A stretch of 34,751 nucleotides of DNA from an uncultured Saprospiraceae bacterium (GCA_937973995.1 CALJIQ010000214.1:1-34751), one strand, 5' to 3'; counted from the stretch's first letter, positions 1-9,661 are shown. The notes: generated from the letters alone by a model not told the origin. Numbers and translations: made by a program.

Positions 1-9
1 GTATTTTCT

Positions 10-56
<47 letters not shown>

Positions 57-209
57 AAAATAAAAAAAGGATACCCCGGAGTTTAACAATTGGCTGATTA
101 TGATTAATTCCGTATTCAAATTGTTTATAAGTCAGCTAAAGATGTACCGAAGGTATCCTAGATTTTGGAATGTCATGCGCTCTTGAGCAGTCTTTATGTC
201 AGTGAGGAA

Positions 210-291
210 ATAAGAGTGTGGAGTGAAGAGTTAAGAATGTAGAGTGAATAGTGTGCTTAACTCTTCATTCTTCACTTAACACTCTTCCCTA
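210..291. repeat. Imperfect inverted repeat built from GAGTGAAGAGTTAAG-type words
   Basis: GAGTGAAGAGTTAAGAATG... is partly complementary to ...CTTAACTCTTCATTCTTCACT; it overlaps the 3' end of the aminotransferase gene. Confidence 0.7.
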
Positions 292-1210
292 TTTTCACTA
301 CTTCCGATTTCACTAATTCTTGATATAATTTGCTTATTTTTTTTGCTATTGGACCATATTTTCCTTCTCCTATCACCCTTCCATCTATTTTGGTTACGGG
401 TGTTACCCCGCCAAAAGTACCTGTCACAAAGGCTTCATCTGCCCCATATACATCAAATAAAGAAAAGTTTTTTTCTTTACAAACAAGGCCATTTTCGTGG
501 CAGACTTGAATGATATTCCCCCTGGTGATTCCATTCATACAATACTGACCTGTAGAGGTCCACACTTCCCCATTTTTTATCATAAAGAAGTTGGTCGCAT
601 TACAAGTGGAAACGAAGCCGTGTATATCCAACATCAACGCCTCATCTGCCCCCGCTTCAATGGCTTGTACCAGTGCCATGACCTCATGTAATTTGCTATG
701 GCAATTTAAACGAGGATCCAAATAATCTGGCGAACCTCTACGAATCGTACTAGTAAAAAGGGTAATTCCTTTCTCTTTACTTTCGTTGGAGGCCTTCTTA
801 TGTTCTGCGATTATAACTAGGTTGGGTCCGCTAATCGTTAAGCGGGGATCTTGAGAGGGCGTTTTTTTGATACCACGGGTTACCATGAAACGGATATAGG
901 CATTACCATGCATCTTATTGGTTTTCAAAGTTAACCATAATTTTTCAACTAACTCTTGTTTGGTCATTTTTAAATCCATTCCAATCGTAGCCGCCGCCTG
1001 CCATAAGCGCTCTAAATGCAAATCCAAAAAAACCAATACCCCATCATACATCCGTACTGCTTCCCAGATGCCATCCCCCACCAAATAACCGCTATCAAAG
1101 ACTGATATTTTAGCTTCAGATCGAGGCAGTAATTCTCCATTTACATAGATCAAAACCGATTCATTCCTATCATCTGGAAGGGCATTGTGCGTGCCATGTA
1201 CTTCTTTCAT
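272..1210 (-). CDS. Class IV PLP-dependent aminotransferase (BCAT / D-amino-acid aminotransferase fold)
   Basis: YVNGELLPRSEAKISVFDSGYLVGDGIWEAVRMYDG, SKLHEVMALVQAIEAGADEALMLD and TCNATNFF are family-typical. The start is moved from 1264 to the ATG at 1210 because the first 18 aa of the ORF read through a GGTGTTRTGG-type repeat. Confidence 0.9.
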   Translation of the reverse strand: MKEVHGTHNALPDDRNESVLIYVNGELLPRSEAKISVFDSGYLVGDGIWEAVRMYDGVLVFLDLHLERLWQAAATIGMDLKMTKQELVEKLWLTLKTNKMHGNAYIRFMVTRGIKKTPSQDPRLTISGPNLVIIAEHKKASNESKEKGITLFTSTIRRGSPDYLDPRLNCHSKLHEVMALVQAIEAGADEALMLDIHGFVSTCNATNFFMIKNGEVWTSTGQYCMNGITRGNIIQVCHENGLVCKEKNFSLFDVYGADEAFVTGTFGGVTPVTKIDGRVIGEGKYGPIAKKISKLYQELVKSEVVKIGKSVK

Positions 1211-1448
1211 ACTTTTTAGTTGGTGTTGTGGTTTTGTGGTGTTATGGCATTTTGGAAAAATCATCAGATTCTTTGCAGTGCCGAATATAGGAAAAAGCTG
1301 AGTCGAATTAGTATTTGATTTAATATTTTTCCATACCTATCTGCTCTTGTAAATTGGTATTTTCTTGAAATAGTTGCTATAAAATCTTGAAATATTTCTT
1401 TATTGCAGTATTTTTTTCCTTCATTTACTTTTTATGTTTTGGTGTAAA

Positions 1449-1552
1449 TTTAACCACATAAAGGCACATTAGTTATATCACATAAGGGCACATCAGCAAG
1501 TCTATCTAATGTGTCCTGATGTGACCCAACTTTGTGAACTAATGTGGTTAAA
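1449..1552. repeat. Inverted repeat TTTAACCACAT...ATGTGGTTAAA with internal CACATAAGGGCACAT words
   Basis: 11-bp perfect terminal arms (1449-1459 / 1542-1552) in a divergent intergenic region. Confidence 0.85.
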
Positions 1553-1565
1553 ACTAAACTAACAG

Positions 1566-2291
1566 ATGCAAAAAAGAATCAACGTCTGGTCCAGCCCAAG
1601 AAATATTTCCACCGCTTTTATGTACGCTTTTGCGCAGCGAGCAGACATGACCGTAGTAGATGAACCCTTATATGCCCATTATCTACTCAATACCCATACA
1701 CAAGCTACCCACCCTGGCACCCAAGAGATATTGGATACGATGGAAAATGATGGAGCAAAAGTAGTAGATCAGATGCTGCATCATACCTATACAACCCCCC
1801 ATGTATTATTCAAACAAATGACCCATCATTTGATTGAATTAGAGGAGGACTTCTTATTTGAAATGGACAATATATTACTAATAAGAGATCCCAAACGTAT
1901 CCTATCTTCTTATGTCAAGATCGTGGACAATCCAGCCATGCACGATGTGGGGATCAAAATGCAATTTGATTTATTTAAAAAACTGGAAGCAGCAGGGAAA
2001 GTGGCTGCGGTGGTGGATGCCAAACAATTATTATTAAACCCTCAAAAAGTCTTAACCCAACTCTGTCAGAAGTTGGGTCTTGCTTTCGATAAAAAAATGC
2101 TGCACTGGAAACAAGGACCTAGGCCAGAAGATGGCTGTTGGGCAAAATATTGGTATGCTAATGTGCATCAGTCTACCCATTTTCAACCCTATGTAGAGAA
2201 AAAAATACAACTTTTTGGTAATTTAGCAGCACTAGCCTCAAAATGCCAACCTTATTATGAGTATTTATTTCAATATGCGATCAAAGCATAA
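1566..2291 (+). CDS. Sulfotransferase-like P-loop protein
   Basis: N-terminal WSSPRNISTAFMYAFAQR (5'-PSB-like loop) and ILLIRDPKRILSSYVKI (3'-PB-like motif). Confidence 0.8.
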   Translation: MQKRINVWSSPRNISTAFMYAFAQRADMTVVDEPLYAHYLLNTHTQATHPGTQEILDTMENDGAKVVDQMLHHTYTTPHVLFKQMTHHLIELEEDFLFEMDNILLIRDPKRILSSYVKIVDNPAMHDVGIKMQFDLFKKLEAAGKVAAVVDAKQLLLNPQKVLTQLCQKLGLAFDKKMLHWKQGPRPEDGCWAKYWYANVHQSTHFQPYVEKKIQLFGNLAALASKCQPYYEYLFQYAIKA

Positions 2292-2317
2292 AATAACACC
2301 AAATAATATCTAACATA

Positions 2318-3052
2318 ATGAAATTAAGACTATTCTTTCTAATCCTATGTTCTCTTTGTGCCTACTTATACTTAGAAGCACAAATCGAAGACCCCAAAGC
2401 AACAGAAGTTTGGGAGCCCGAACCAAGAGTCGTAAGCCCAGGCACAGGCACTGCCCCACCCTCTGACGCCATTATTTTATTCGATGGAACTAGTCTGGAT
2501 GGATGGACCAATGGAAAAGGAGAAGCTGCTGGTTGGAAAATAGCAGATGGTGCTATGACCGTCGTAAAGGGAACAGGAGATGTAAAGACAAAACGAAAGT
2601 TTGGTAGCTGTCAATTACACCTAGAATGGAGAACACCAAAAGAAATCGAGGGAAAGGGGCAAGGACGAGGTAATAGCGGTGTGTTTTTAAGTGACACCTA
2701 TGAAGTGCAGGTATTAGACAGCTATAAAAATCGCACTTATTCTAATGGACAAGCCGCTTCTATTTATAAGCAATACTTGCCCTTGGTCAATGCCTGCCGC
2801 GCTCCAGGAGAATGGCAAACCTATGATATTATTTATATGGCTCCAGTCTTTAATGATGATGGAATGAAGGTTCGATCAGGCACTTTGACCGTCATTCAAA
2901 ATGGAATTCTAGTCCAAAATAATGTAGAAATAAAAGGAACGACGCCTTATATCGGCTTGCCTAAAAATCCGCCGCATGGAAAGGGATCTTTGCGATTGCA
3001 AGATCATGGTAATCCGGTGAGTTATCGAAATATTTGGGTTCGGGAGCTGTAA
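2318..3052 (+). CDS. Secreted DUF1080 (3-keto-disaccharide hydrolase-like) protein
   Basis: Signal peptide, then [48 protein letters not shown] and [22 protein letters not shown]. Confidence 0.9.
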   Translation: MKLRLFFLILCSLCAYLYLEAQIEDPKATEVWEPEPRVVSPGTGTAPPSDAIILFDGTSLDGWTNGKGEAAGWKIADGAMTVVKGTGDVKTKRKFGSCQLHLEWRTPKEIEGKGQGRGNSGVFLSDTYEVQVLDSYKNRTYSNGQAASIYKQYLPLVNACRAPGEWQTYDIIYMAPVFNDDGMKVRSGTLTVIQNGILVQNNVEIKGTTPYIGLPKNPPHGKGSLRLQDHGNPVSYRNIWVREL

Positions 3053-3087
3053 GAGGGAGATTACTTCGTGTTATTGAGGGTTATTGT

Positions 3088-3142
3088 AAGTTATTAAAGG
3101 TTATTGAGAGCTTTAATAACTCTCAATAACCTTTAATAACTT
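3088..3142. terminator. Long perfect hairpin between convergent genes (23-bp stem, 9-nt loop)
   Basis: AAGTTATTAAAGGTTATTGAGAG / CTCTCAATAACCTTTAATAACTT between the DUF1080 and typA stop codons. Confidence 0.75.
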
Positions 3143-3149
3143 TAACTTC

Positions 3150-4961
3150 TTACACAACACTCAAGGCTTTATTGTTAGCACGCTTGCGCTCATGATCTTT
3201 CAGCAATACTTTTCTGAGACGAATAGAAGTTGGCGTCACTTCCACATATTCATCTGCTTGAATATATTCCAATGCCTCCTCTAAGGAGAATACCACAGGT
3301 GGCACCAAACGCATCTTCGCATCTGCCCCAGAGGAACGCATATTACTTAGCTTCTTCGTTTTAGTCAAATTAATCACCAAGTCACCTGGACGGCTATTCT
3401 CTCCTACCACTTGTCCTTCGTAAATCTCCTCATTAGGTTTGATAAAAAACTTACCTCTTTCTTGAAGATTATTGATACTATAAGGAATAGATTTTCCTTT
3501 CTCCATACTAATTAAAGAGCCATTAATTCTACCTGGAATTTCTCCTTTGAAGGGTTGAAATTCTTTAAAACGGTGGGTCATAATAGCTTCTCCAGCAGAA
3601 GAAGTCATCAAGTTACTTCTCAATCCGATAATCCCTCTGGAGGGAATCTCAAATTGTAATAAGACCCGATCCGCTTTTGGCTCCATAGCCAACATCATCC
3701 CTTTTCGCTTCGTCACCATTTCTATCGCTTTTCCAGAAGTAGCCTCCGGAATGTCAATGGTTAATTCTTCAATAGGTTCGCTCTTAATACCATCCATTTG
3801 TTTGATGATAACTTGTGGCTGACCTATTTGTAATTCATATCCTTCTCTTCGCATCGTCTCAATCAACACCGACAAGTGAAGCACCCCTCTCCCATATACC
3901 TTGAAAGAATCCGCTGATTCAGTCTGCTCTACTCGAAGTGCCAAGTTCTTTTCTAATTCCTTTTCCAAACGCTCCTTGATATGTCGAGAAGTAACAAATT
4001 TTCCTTCCTGCCCAAAGAATGGAGAATCATTAATGGTAAAAAGCATAGACATGGTAGGTTCATCAATAGCGATGGTGGCCAATGCTTCTGGATTTTCAGG
4101 GTCCGCTATCGTATCTCCGATCTCAAAATTCTCTACTCCTTGAATGGCACAAATATCTCCTGCTTGTACTTCTTCTACCTTCTTTTTACCTAGCCCCTCA
4201 AAAGTAAACATACCTTTAATTCGATGCTTTTTGATCTCTCCCTCCTTATTGATCAATGCCACATCCGTATTCGTCTTCAAGGTTCCTCTATTCAGTCTGC
4301 CGATAGCCATTCGACCCGTATATTTAGAATAGTCTAAGGAAGTAACTAACATTTGGACCGTTCCTTCTTCAACCGTTGGCGGAGGTATATGCTCAATAAT
4401 GGCATCCAATAGTGGCGTAATATTATCCGTAGGTTGTTGCCAATCATCACTCATCCAGCCATACTTAGCAGAGCCATATAAGGTATTAAAATCCAATTGT
4501 TCTTCTGTAGCATCCAGATTGATCATTAGATCAAAAACCGCTTCATTTACTTCTTCTGGCGTACAGTTCTCTTTATCTACCTTATTAACGACCACCATTG
4601 GCTTCAAACCCAATTCAATTGCCTTTTGCAATACAAATCTAGTCTGCGGCATAGGTCCTTCAAAGGCATCTACTAATAGAATCACCCCATCTGCCATATT
4701 CAGTACACGTTCTACTTCTCCTCCAAAATCGCTGTGACCAGGGGTATCAATAATATTAATCTTAACCCCTTTGTAGGTAATAGATACATTTTTTGAAACG
4801 ATGGTAATTCCACGCTCTCGTTCCAAATCATTATTATCCATAATTAACTCTCCTGGCTTTTCGTGATCGCCAAAGAGTTTACCCGCAAAAATCATTTTAT
4901 CCACTAGCGTCGTTTTCCCGTGGTCAACGTGTGCTATAATGGCAATATTTCTAATGTCCAT
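3150..4961 (-). CDS. typA: Ribosome-associated translational GTPase TypA/BipA
   Basis: IAIIAHVDHGKTTLVDKM, RERGITI, DTPGHSDFGGEVERVL, NKVDKE; full-length TypA architecture. The start is corrected to the ATG at 4961 (MDIRNIAIIAHVDHGKTT). Confidence 0.97.
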   Translation of the reverse strand: MDIRNIAIIAHVDHGKTTLVDKMIFAGKLFGDHEKPGELIMDNNDLERERGITIVSKNVSITYKGVKINIIDTPGHSDFGGEVERVLNMADGVILLVDAFEGPMPQTRFVLQKAIELGLKPMVVVNKVDKENCTPEEVNEAVFDLMINLDATEEQLDFNTLYGSAKYGWMSDDWQQPTDNITPLLDAIIEHIPPPTVEEGTVQMLVTSLDYSKYTGRMAIGRLNRGTLKTNTDVALINKEGEIKKHRIKGMFTFEGLGKKKVEEVQAGDICAIQGVENFEIGDTIADPENPEALATIAIDEPTMSMLFTINDSPFFGQEGKFVTSRHIKERLEKELEKNLALRVEQTESADSFKVYGRGVLHLSVLIETMRREGYELQIGQPQVIIKQMDGIKSEPIEELTIDIPEATSGKAIEMVTKRKGMMLAMEPKADRVLLQFEIPSRGIIGLRSNLMTSSAGEAIMTHRFKEFQPFKGEIPGRINGSLISMEKGKSIPYSINNLQERGKFFIKPNEEIYEGQVVGENSRPGDLVINLTKTKKLSNMRSSGADAKMRLVPPVVFSLEEALEYIQADEYVEVTPTSIRLRKVLLKDHERKRANNKALSVV

Positions 4962-5249
4962 AATCTGGTTGAAATTCCAAATCCCAAAACCCAAATTCCA
5001 ATCTATATATTTTATAGAATCAAATCTAGTAATCGGATTTTCAAAAAGGCTGCAAAGTTAACTCTTTTATTAGTCTATTGCTCAAAATTTAATTCTCTCT
5101 TAACATGTGAAAAGGTAATTTTGTCTCCAACTATTTTGTCAATTGCTCGTTAGTCCAAATGATATTTTTTTACAAAAGACACTATTTTTATCTAATTATA
5201 GATTTTTTCAAAATAACTAACGTTTATTTTTAATTCTAATTAATTCTAT

Positions 5250-6161
5250 ATGAAACCAACTCTTTTAGTTTTAGCAGCCGGCATGGGTAGTCGTTATGGT
5301 GGTTTAAAACAACTAGACGGTGTAGGACCACAAGAGGAAACCATCATGGAATTCTCTATCTACGATGCCATCAAAGCTGGCTTCGGAAAAGTGGTATTTG
5401 TTATAAGAGAAAGCTTTGAAACTGCTTTTAAAGAACGCTTCAATGATCTTTTTGAAGATCAAATTGAAGTAGGCTATGCTTTCCAACAAATTAATGTTGC
5501 CATCGACGGTATAGCTGACCTACCCGAAAGAACTAAACCATGGGGAACGGCCCATGCAGTGTTAGCAGCTAAAGACCAAATCAATGAACCTTTTGCCGTT
5601 ATCAATGCAGATGATTACTATGGTATAGAAGCGTATCAATTGATGGCCGATTTTTTAAGAGACCAAGCTGCGCCTGACTTATATTCAATGGTAGGTTATA
5701 AACTAGGTAAAACCGTTTCCGATCATGGGTCTGTGAACAGAGGCGTTTGCAATATGGATGCCGATAGCTTTCTAACAGGTATGACGGAAAGAATCGGAAT
5801 TGAGCGATTTCATCAATACATCGTTTATAAGGATGGGGAAAAGAGAATTAGTCTATCTCCAGATACCCTAGTTTCTATGAATTTTTTCGGCTTCCATCAT
5901 AGCATATTTGAAAAGCTTGAAACGGGCTTCGAAAACTTTGTCCGTGAAAATTATACCAACCCAAAAGCAGAATACTATATTCCATTAATCGCTAATGAGT
6001 TGATTAATAATGGAACGGTAAAAATGGCGGTCATTCCAACTGGTGCTATGTGGTATGGCGTTACTTATCAAGAGGACCGACCAACGGTAGTGGCTGCGCT
6101 ACAAGCTCTTACAAGCGAAGGGCATTATGCGAGTCCGCTATGGGAAAAGGTGACTATTTGA
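5250..6161 (+). CDS. Sugar-phosphate nucleotidyltransferase family protein
   Basis: LLVLAAGMGSRYGGLKQLDGVGP NTP-transferase signature; AVINADDYYG metal-binding motif. Confidence 0.9.
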   Translation: MKPTLLVLAAGMGSRYGGLKQLDGVGPQEETIMEFSIYDAIKAGFGKVVFVIRESFETAFKERFNDLFEDQIEVGYAFQQINVAIDGIADLPERTKPWGTAHAVLAAKDQINEPFAVINADDYYGIEAYQLMADFLRDQAAPDLYSMVGYKLGKTVSDHGSVNRGVCNMDADSFLTGMTERIGIERFHQYIVYKDGEKRISLSPDTLVSMNFFGFHHSIFEKLETGFENFVRENYTNPKAEYYIPLIANELINNGTVKMAVIPTGAMWYGVTYQEDRPTVVAALQALTSEGHYASPLWEKVTI

Positions 6162-6543
6162 TTGGATGAATGGCAATAGGAATGGCATCCCATTTAGGAA
6201 ACGTCATCCCTATTGCTACTTGATAACTCCAAAGAAGCCAAAAAGTAAAAATCAGTTTTGATAAGTATTTACTTTTCCTTAATTTTAAAGTAACTTAAAA
6301 GCTGTAAAGCACGTTATACTTTAATCTTACCCTTTGAGTAGGTAAACCTGAAACAGTTTAGAAGGATGAAGCTGACTCGATAGATACAGAGAAAAAACAC
6401 TCCCGTACAACACAATTCCCTTTTATCATAGCATTGATCAAATGCTCTTACATGCCCAGTTAAAAATCGGAAAATATTCTCCTAAAGATTACATCTATAC
6501 ATCTGACAATTTATTTGAAACACTATAAAAAATTACATCATCC

Positions 6544-7830
6544 ATGGCAAAAGTTTTAATCGTTGATGACGAACCGAGCATTAGAAGAACGCTACGTGAA
6601 ATACTGGAATTTGAAAAATATGAAGTAGATGAAGCTTGTGATGGATTGGAATGCCTTGTCAAGCTAAAGCGAGATCAATATGACGTAGTCGTCATGGACA
6701 TTAAAATGCCTAAGATGGATGGCATGGATGCCCTAGAGCGACTTCAATTATTGGTGCCAGATACCCCTGTGGTTATGATCTCTGGTCATGCAAATATTGA
6801 TACCGCTGTAGATGCGGTTAAAAGAGGGGCGTTTGATTTTATCTCCAAGCCACCAGATTTAAACAGGATGCTCATCACATTGCGAAATGCAATGGATAAA
6901 TCCAGTTTAATTGTAGAAGCAAAAGTTCTAAGAAAGAAAGTATCTAGAACTAAAACACAAGAAATAATAGGAGAATCTTCTGCTATCCACAAGGTGAAAG
7001 AAGATATTGAAAAAGTAGGACCAACCGATGCTAGAGTATTGGTAACAGGGCCTAACGGGTCTGGAAAAGAATTGGTAGCAAGATGGATACATACTAAGAG
7101 TCATCGTAACCAAGCTCCAATTGTAGAGGTGAATTGTGCAGCCATCCCTTCTGAACTCATCGAAAGTGAGTTGTTTGGTCACGAGAAAGGTTCCTTTACA
7201 GGAGCACACAAAAATAGAACAGGTAAATTCGAGCAAGCCAATGGAGGTTCTATTTTCCTCGATGAAATTGGCGATATGAGCTTGAAAGCACAAGCAAAAG
7301 TGCTTCGAGCTTTGCAGGAAAGCCGAATCACCAGGGTTGGTGGAGATAAGGAAATAAAAGTGGATGTAAGAGTCATTGCCGCTACCAACAAAGATCTCCG
7401 AAGAGAAATATCAGAAGGTCGTTTTAGAGAGGATTTATATCACCGATTAGCCGTTATTATTATTGATGTTCCTCCTTTAAATGATCGTCGAGAAGATATT
7501 CCATTATTAGTAGAGCATTTTATTAATACTATTTGTAATGAGTATGGCATTGCTCAGAAGAAAATTACCAAAGAAGCCGTTATAGCTTTACAAAATGTCA
7601 ATTGGACAGGTAATATCAGAGAGCTTCGCAATGTGGTAGAACGCTTAATTATTCTCAGTGGGGAGGAAATAAGGGATGAAGATGTCTTTAACTATGTATT
7701 ACCTTCTAGTGGAGGGAATAACCAGCAAAAAAAAAATAATAAATTCAAAGAAATCTTCGAGCAGTTCAACAATGTAGATGAACTCGAACAATATTTGAAA
7801 AAGGAATTTGCGAATTTTAAAGATAATTGA
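6544..7830 (+). CDS. Sigma-54-dependent response regulator (NtrC-type REC-AAA+), apparently without a C-terminal HTH
   Basis: REC domain (VDDEPSIRRTL, VVMDIKMPKMDG), AAA+ with GSFTGA loop (ELFGHEKGSFTGAHKNRTGKFEQA), GGSIFLDEIGDM, WTGNIRELRNVVER. The C-terminal ~40 aa have no Fis-like HTH. Confidence 0.93.
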   Translation: MAKVLIVDDEPSIRRTLREILEFEKYEVDEACDGLECLVKLKRDQYDVVVMDIKMPKMDGMDALERLQLLVPDTPVVMISGHANIDTAVDAVKRGAFDFISKPPDLNRMLITLRNAMDKSSLIVEAKVLRKKVSRTKTQEIIGESSAIHKVKEDIEKVGPTDARVLVTGPNGSGKELVARWIHTKSHRNQAPIVEVNCAAIPSELIESELFGHEKGSFTGAHKNRTGKFEQANGGSIFLDEIGDMSLKAQAKVLRALQESRITRVGGDKEIKVDVRVIAATNKDLRREISEGRFREDLYHRLAVIIIDVPPLNDRREDIPLLVEHFINTICNEYGIAQKKITKEAVIALQNVNWTGNIRELRNVVERLIILSGEEIRDEDVFNYVLPSSGGNNQQKKNNKFKEIFEQFNNVDELEQYLKKEFANFKDN

Positions 7831-7840
7831 TTCGTTAAAA

Positions 7841-7875
7841 AAGCCTTTCAACTAGGTTTGAAAGGCTTTTTTTAT
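7841..7875 (+). terminator. Rho-independent terminator
   Basis: AAGCCTTTCAA-ctaggt-TTGAAAGGCTTTTTTT directly after the sigma-54 regulator. Confidence 0.93.
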
Positions 7876-7897
7876 TTTTGCCCCCATTCATTTTTTT

Positions 7898-8029
7898 GGT
7901 TCTTTGACATATCCCGTGAAAAATCAACTCGTCCGATGACTAGCGTCGTCGGATGAGCTGATTTTAGCCATCCGACGACGAAGTCATCGGACGGTTAAAA
8001 TCTTATTCCACGGGATTTGTCAGAGAACC
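7898..8029. repeat. 132-bp REP/MITE-like palindromic element (family A, copy 1)
   Basis: Terminal arms GGTTCTTTGACATATCCCGTG / CACGGGATTTGTCAGAGAACC (19/21 complementary) and internal arms CGTCCGATGACT...AGTCATCGGACGG and CGTCGTCGGATG...CATCCGACGACG. Confidence 0.9.
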
Positions 8030-8076
8030 TGATTTTTGACTGTTAGGTAATTCCGAAGACCATTGGTGTATTCATC

Positions 8077-8145
8077 AATCAGATCACTTTGAGTGATCAG
8101 ATTGAACGAAAACGTCTAATCTGATGACTTTCAGTTCATCTGATT
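8077..8145. repeat. Double-hairpin intergenic repeat (family B, copy 1, divergent)
   Basis: AATCAGATCACTTTGAGTGATCAGATT, then AACGTCT, then AATCTGATGACTTTCAGTTCATCTGATT. Same layout as 12629-12763 and 31464-31598. Confidence 0.8.
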
Positions 8146-8176
8146 AGTTGGCTGAATGACCGTTCACTCGCAACAA

Positions 8177-8214
8177 AAAAAAGCCCAACTAGCATAGCTA
8201 GTTGGGCTTTTAAT
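8177..8214 (-). terminator. Rho-independent terminator (rpoD)
   Basis: AAAAGCCCAACTAGC-at-AGCTAGTTGGGCTTTT just downstream of the rpoD stop codon. Confidence 0.93.
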
Positions 8215-8235
8215 TTCCTTAGTGTTTACGTTAGC

Positions 8236-9102
8236 TTAGTTTAAGCTAAATTCTAGTGAACTTCGTTTAGAGGCTTTTCTTAAGATGTCTAAACCTCTAT
8301 CCTTGATTTGTCGGACACGCTCTCGGCTAATGCCCATTGTTTCACTGATTTCTCCTAAGTTCATTGGATATTTTCTGTCGATACCGAAGAATAACTTCAA
8401 AACAGAAGCCTCTCTAGGAGGAAGAATATCTAATAATTGTTGGGCTTGAATGTGGATGGATTCGTTGTACGCCAAATCATAATCTGGTCGCTCCACCTCT
8501 TTGTCTTCCATCAATCCGCTTAAAGAAGTATCGCTGTCTTCGTCAACAGGTGCATCCAAAGAACGACATTTCTTGTAAGATTCTAGGCTCTTGCGAACTA
8601 CTTCTTCAGAGAAACCAGTCTCTTCTGCTAATTCCTCCATAGTTGGCTCCCTTTCCATCTTTTGGAGTAATTCTGTTCGTTTCGCAATAATCTTAGAAAC
8701 GTTAGATTGGTGGTTTAAAGGCAATCTGATTTTTCTAGATTTTTCATTTAGAGCTTGTAAGATAGATTGACGGATCCACCAAACTGCATAAGAAATGAAT
8801 TTGAAACCTTTGGTCTCATCAAAACGAGTTGCCGCTTTGATTAACCCCAAATTGCCTTCATTAATCAAATCGCCTAAAGATAATCCCAAACCTTGGTATT
8901 GCTTCGATACAGAAACAACGAAACGTAGGTTGTGATTAACAATCTTCTGTAAAGCGTCCTCGTCGTTGTTTTTGATTCGCTTGAACATGTCAAGCTCCTC
9001 TTCTGGACTGAGAACCCCGTACCTGGAGATTTCATTGAAATACTTTTCCAGAGATTTTTCATCTCTCCTGGTAATAGTGTTGGTAATTACTAATGCACGC
9101 AT
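8236..9102 (-). CDS. rpoD: Primary RNA polymerase sigma factor (short Bacteroidota type)
   Basis: LEKYFNEISRYGVLSPEEE, GDLINEGNLGLIKAATRFDETKGFKFISYAVWWIRQSILQAL, GISRERVRQIKDRGLDILRK; 288 aa, typical of Bacteroidota RpoD/SigA. Confidence 0.95.
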   Translation of the reverse strand: MRALVITNTITRRDEKSLEKYFNEISRYGVLSPEEELDMFKRIKNNDEDALQKIVNHNLRFVVSVSKQYQGLGLSLGDLINEGNLGLIKAATRFDETKGFKFISYAVWWIRQSILQALNEKSRKIRLPLNHQSNVSKIIAKRTELLQKMEREPTMEELAEETGFSEEVVRKSLESYKKCRSLDAPVDEDSDTSLSGLMEDKEVERPDYDLAYNESIHIQAQQLLDILPPREASVLKLFFGIDRKYPMNLGEISETMGISRERVRQIKDRGLDILRKASKRSSLEFSLN

Positions 9103-9661
9103 AAATTGTGGATGAAATTGGTATGTTAAAAAAACGAGTCTTCTAAATTAGTTGGAATAAGTATGACCAATATTTAGTATATGAAGTCACAACTTATTCA
9201 AAACAAACGGCTTATTATAAGGATATATTCTGGAAATAAGAAATAAGTTTGTCCTTTTTTTAGCAAATTGATTTTTGTCTATTAAGTGTTTTGTAAATAT
9301 GTTGTTAAGACAAATATAACTTTGATTTCAAGGTGCTAAGACAAAGTATGTTCTGTTTAAGATAGTGGTGAAAATCGAGAATAAGTGCCGTCACCTGTTG
9401 AAAACAATTTGCAATTTGAATAAGTTCTTTTTAAAGCCAAAATGATTCTGCTCTAATCAAGTATGCGTTTGTTTAATCTTAGGTGTTTGGTGAGTCAATG
9501 TACGCAGGATTATATACTTATATAACTAGGGTTCTAGCAAAAAAGTTTGCGAAGGTATGATTTTTTTTATTTAAAAGTCAAATTTTTTTTCAGCTATCCA
9601 ACATTTTTCTACTCTTTTCCTGCAAAAAAAGAGAAAATACCGCATTTATGGCAGGGGTAAA

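Noticed and set aside
3901-4737. Plus-strand ORFs (80, 70, 62 and 112 aa)
   Set aside because: All antisense to the strongly supported typA gene; no family-like sequence.
6170-6543. Possible riboswitch or ncRNA in the 380-bp leader before the sigma-54 regulator
   Set aside because: A weak GGCAATAGGAATG/CATCCCTATTGC hairpin is visible near 6190-6235, but I could not match any known riboswitch core.
6786-7391. Minus-strand ORFs of 68, 121 and 70 aa
   Set aside because: Antisense shadows of the sigma-54 regulator.
7898-8029. Clear target-site duplication for family A copy 1
   Set aside because: Flanks share only a T-rich ATTTTT-like stretch; not enough to call a duplication.
8034-8182. Flanking direct repeats for family B copy 1
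   Set aside because: No convincing repeat at the expected positions; the copy seems degraded or cut by neighbouring sequence.
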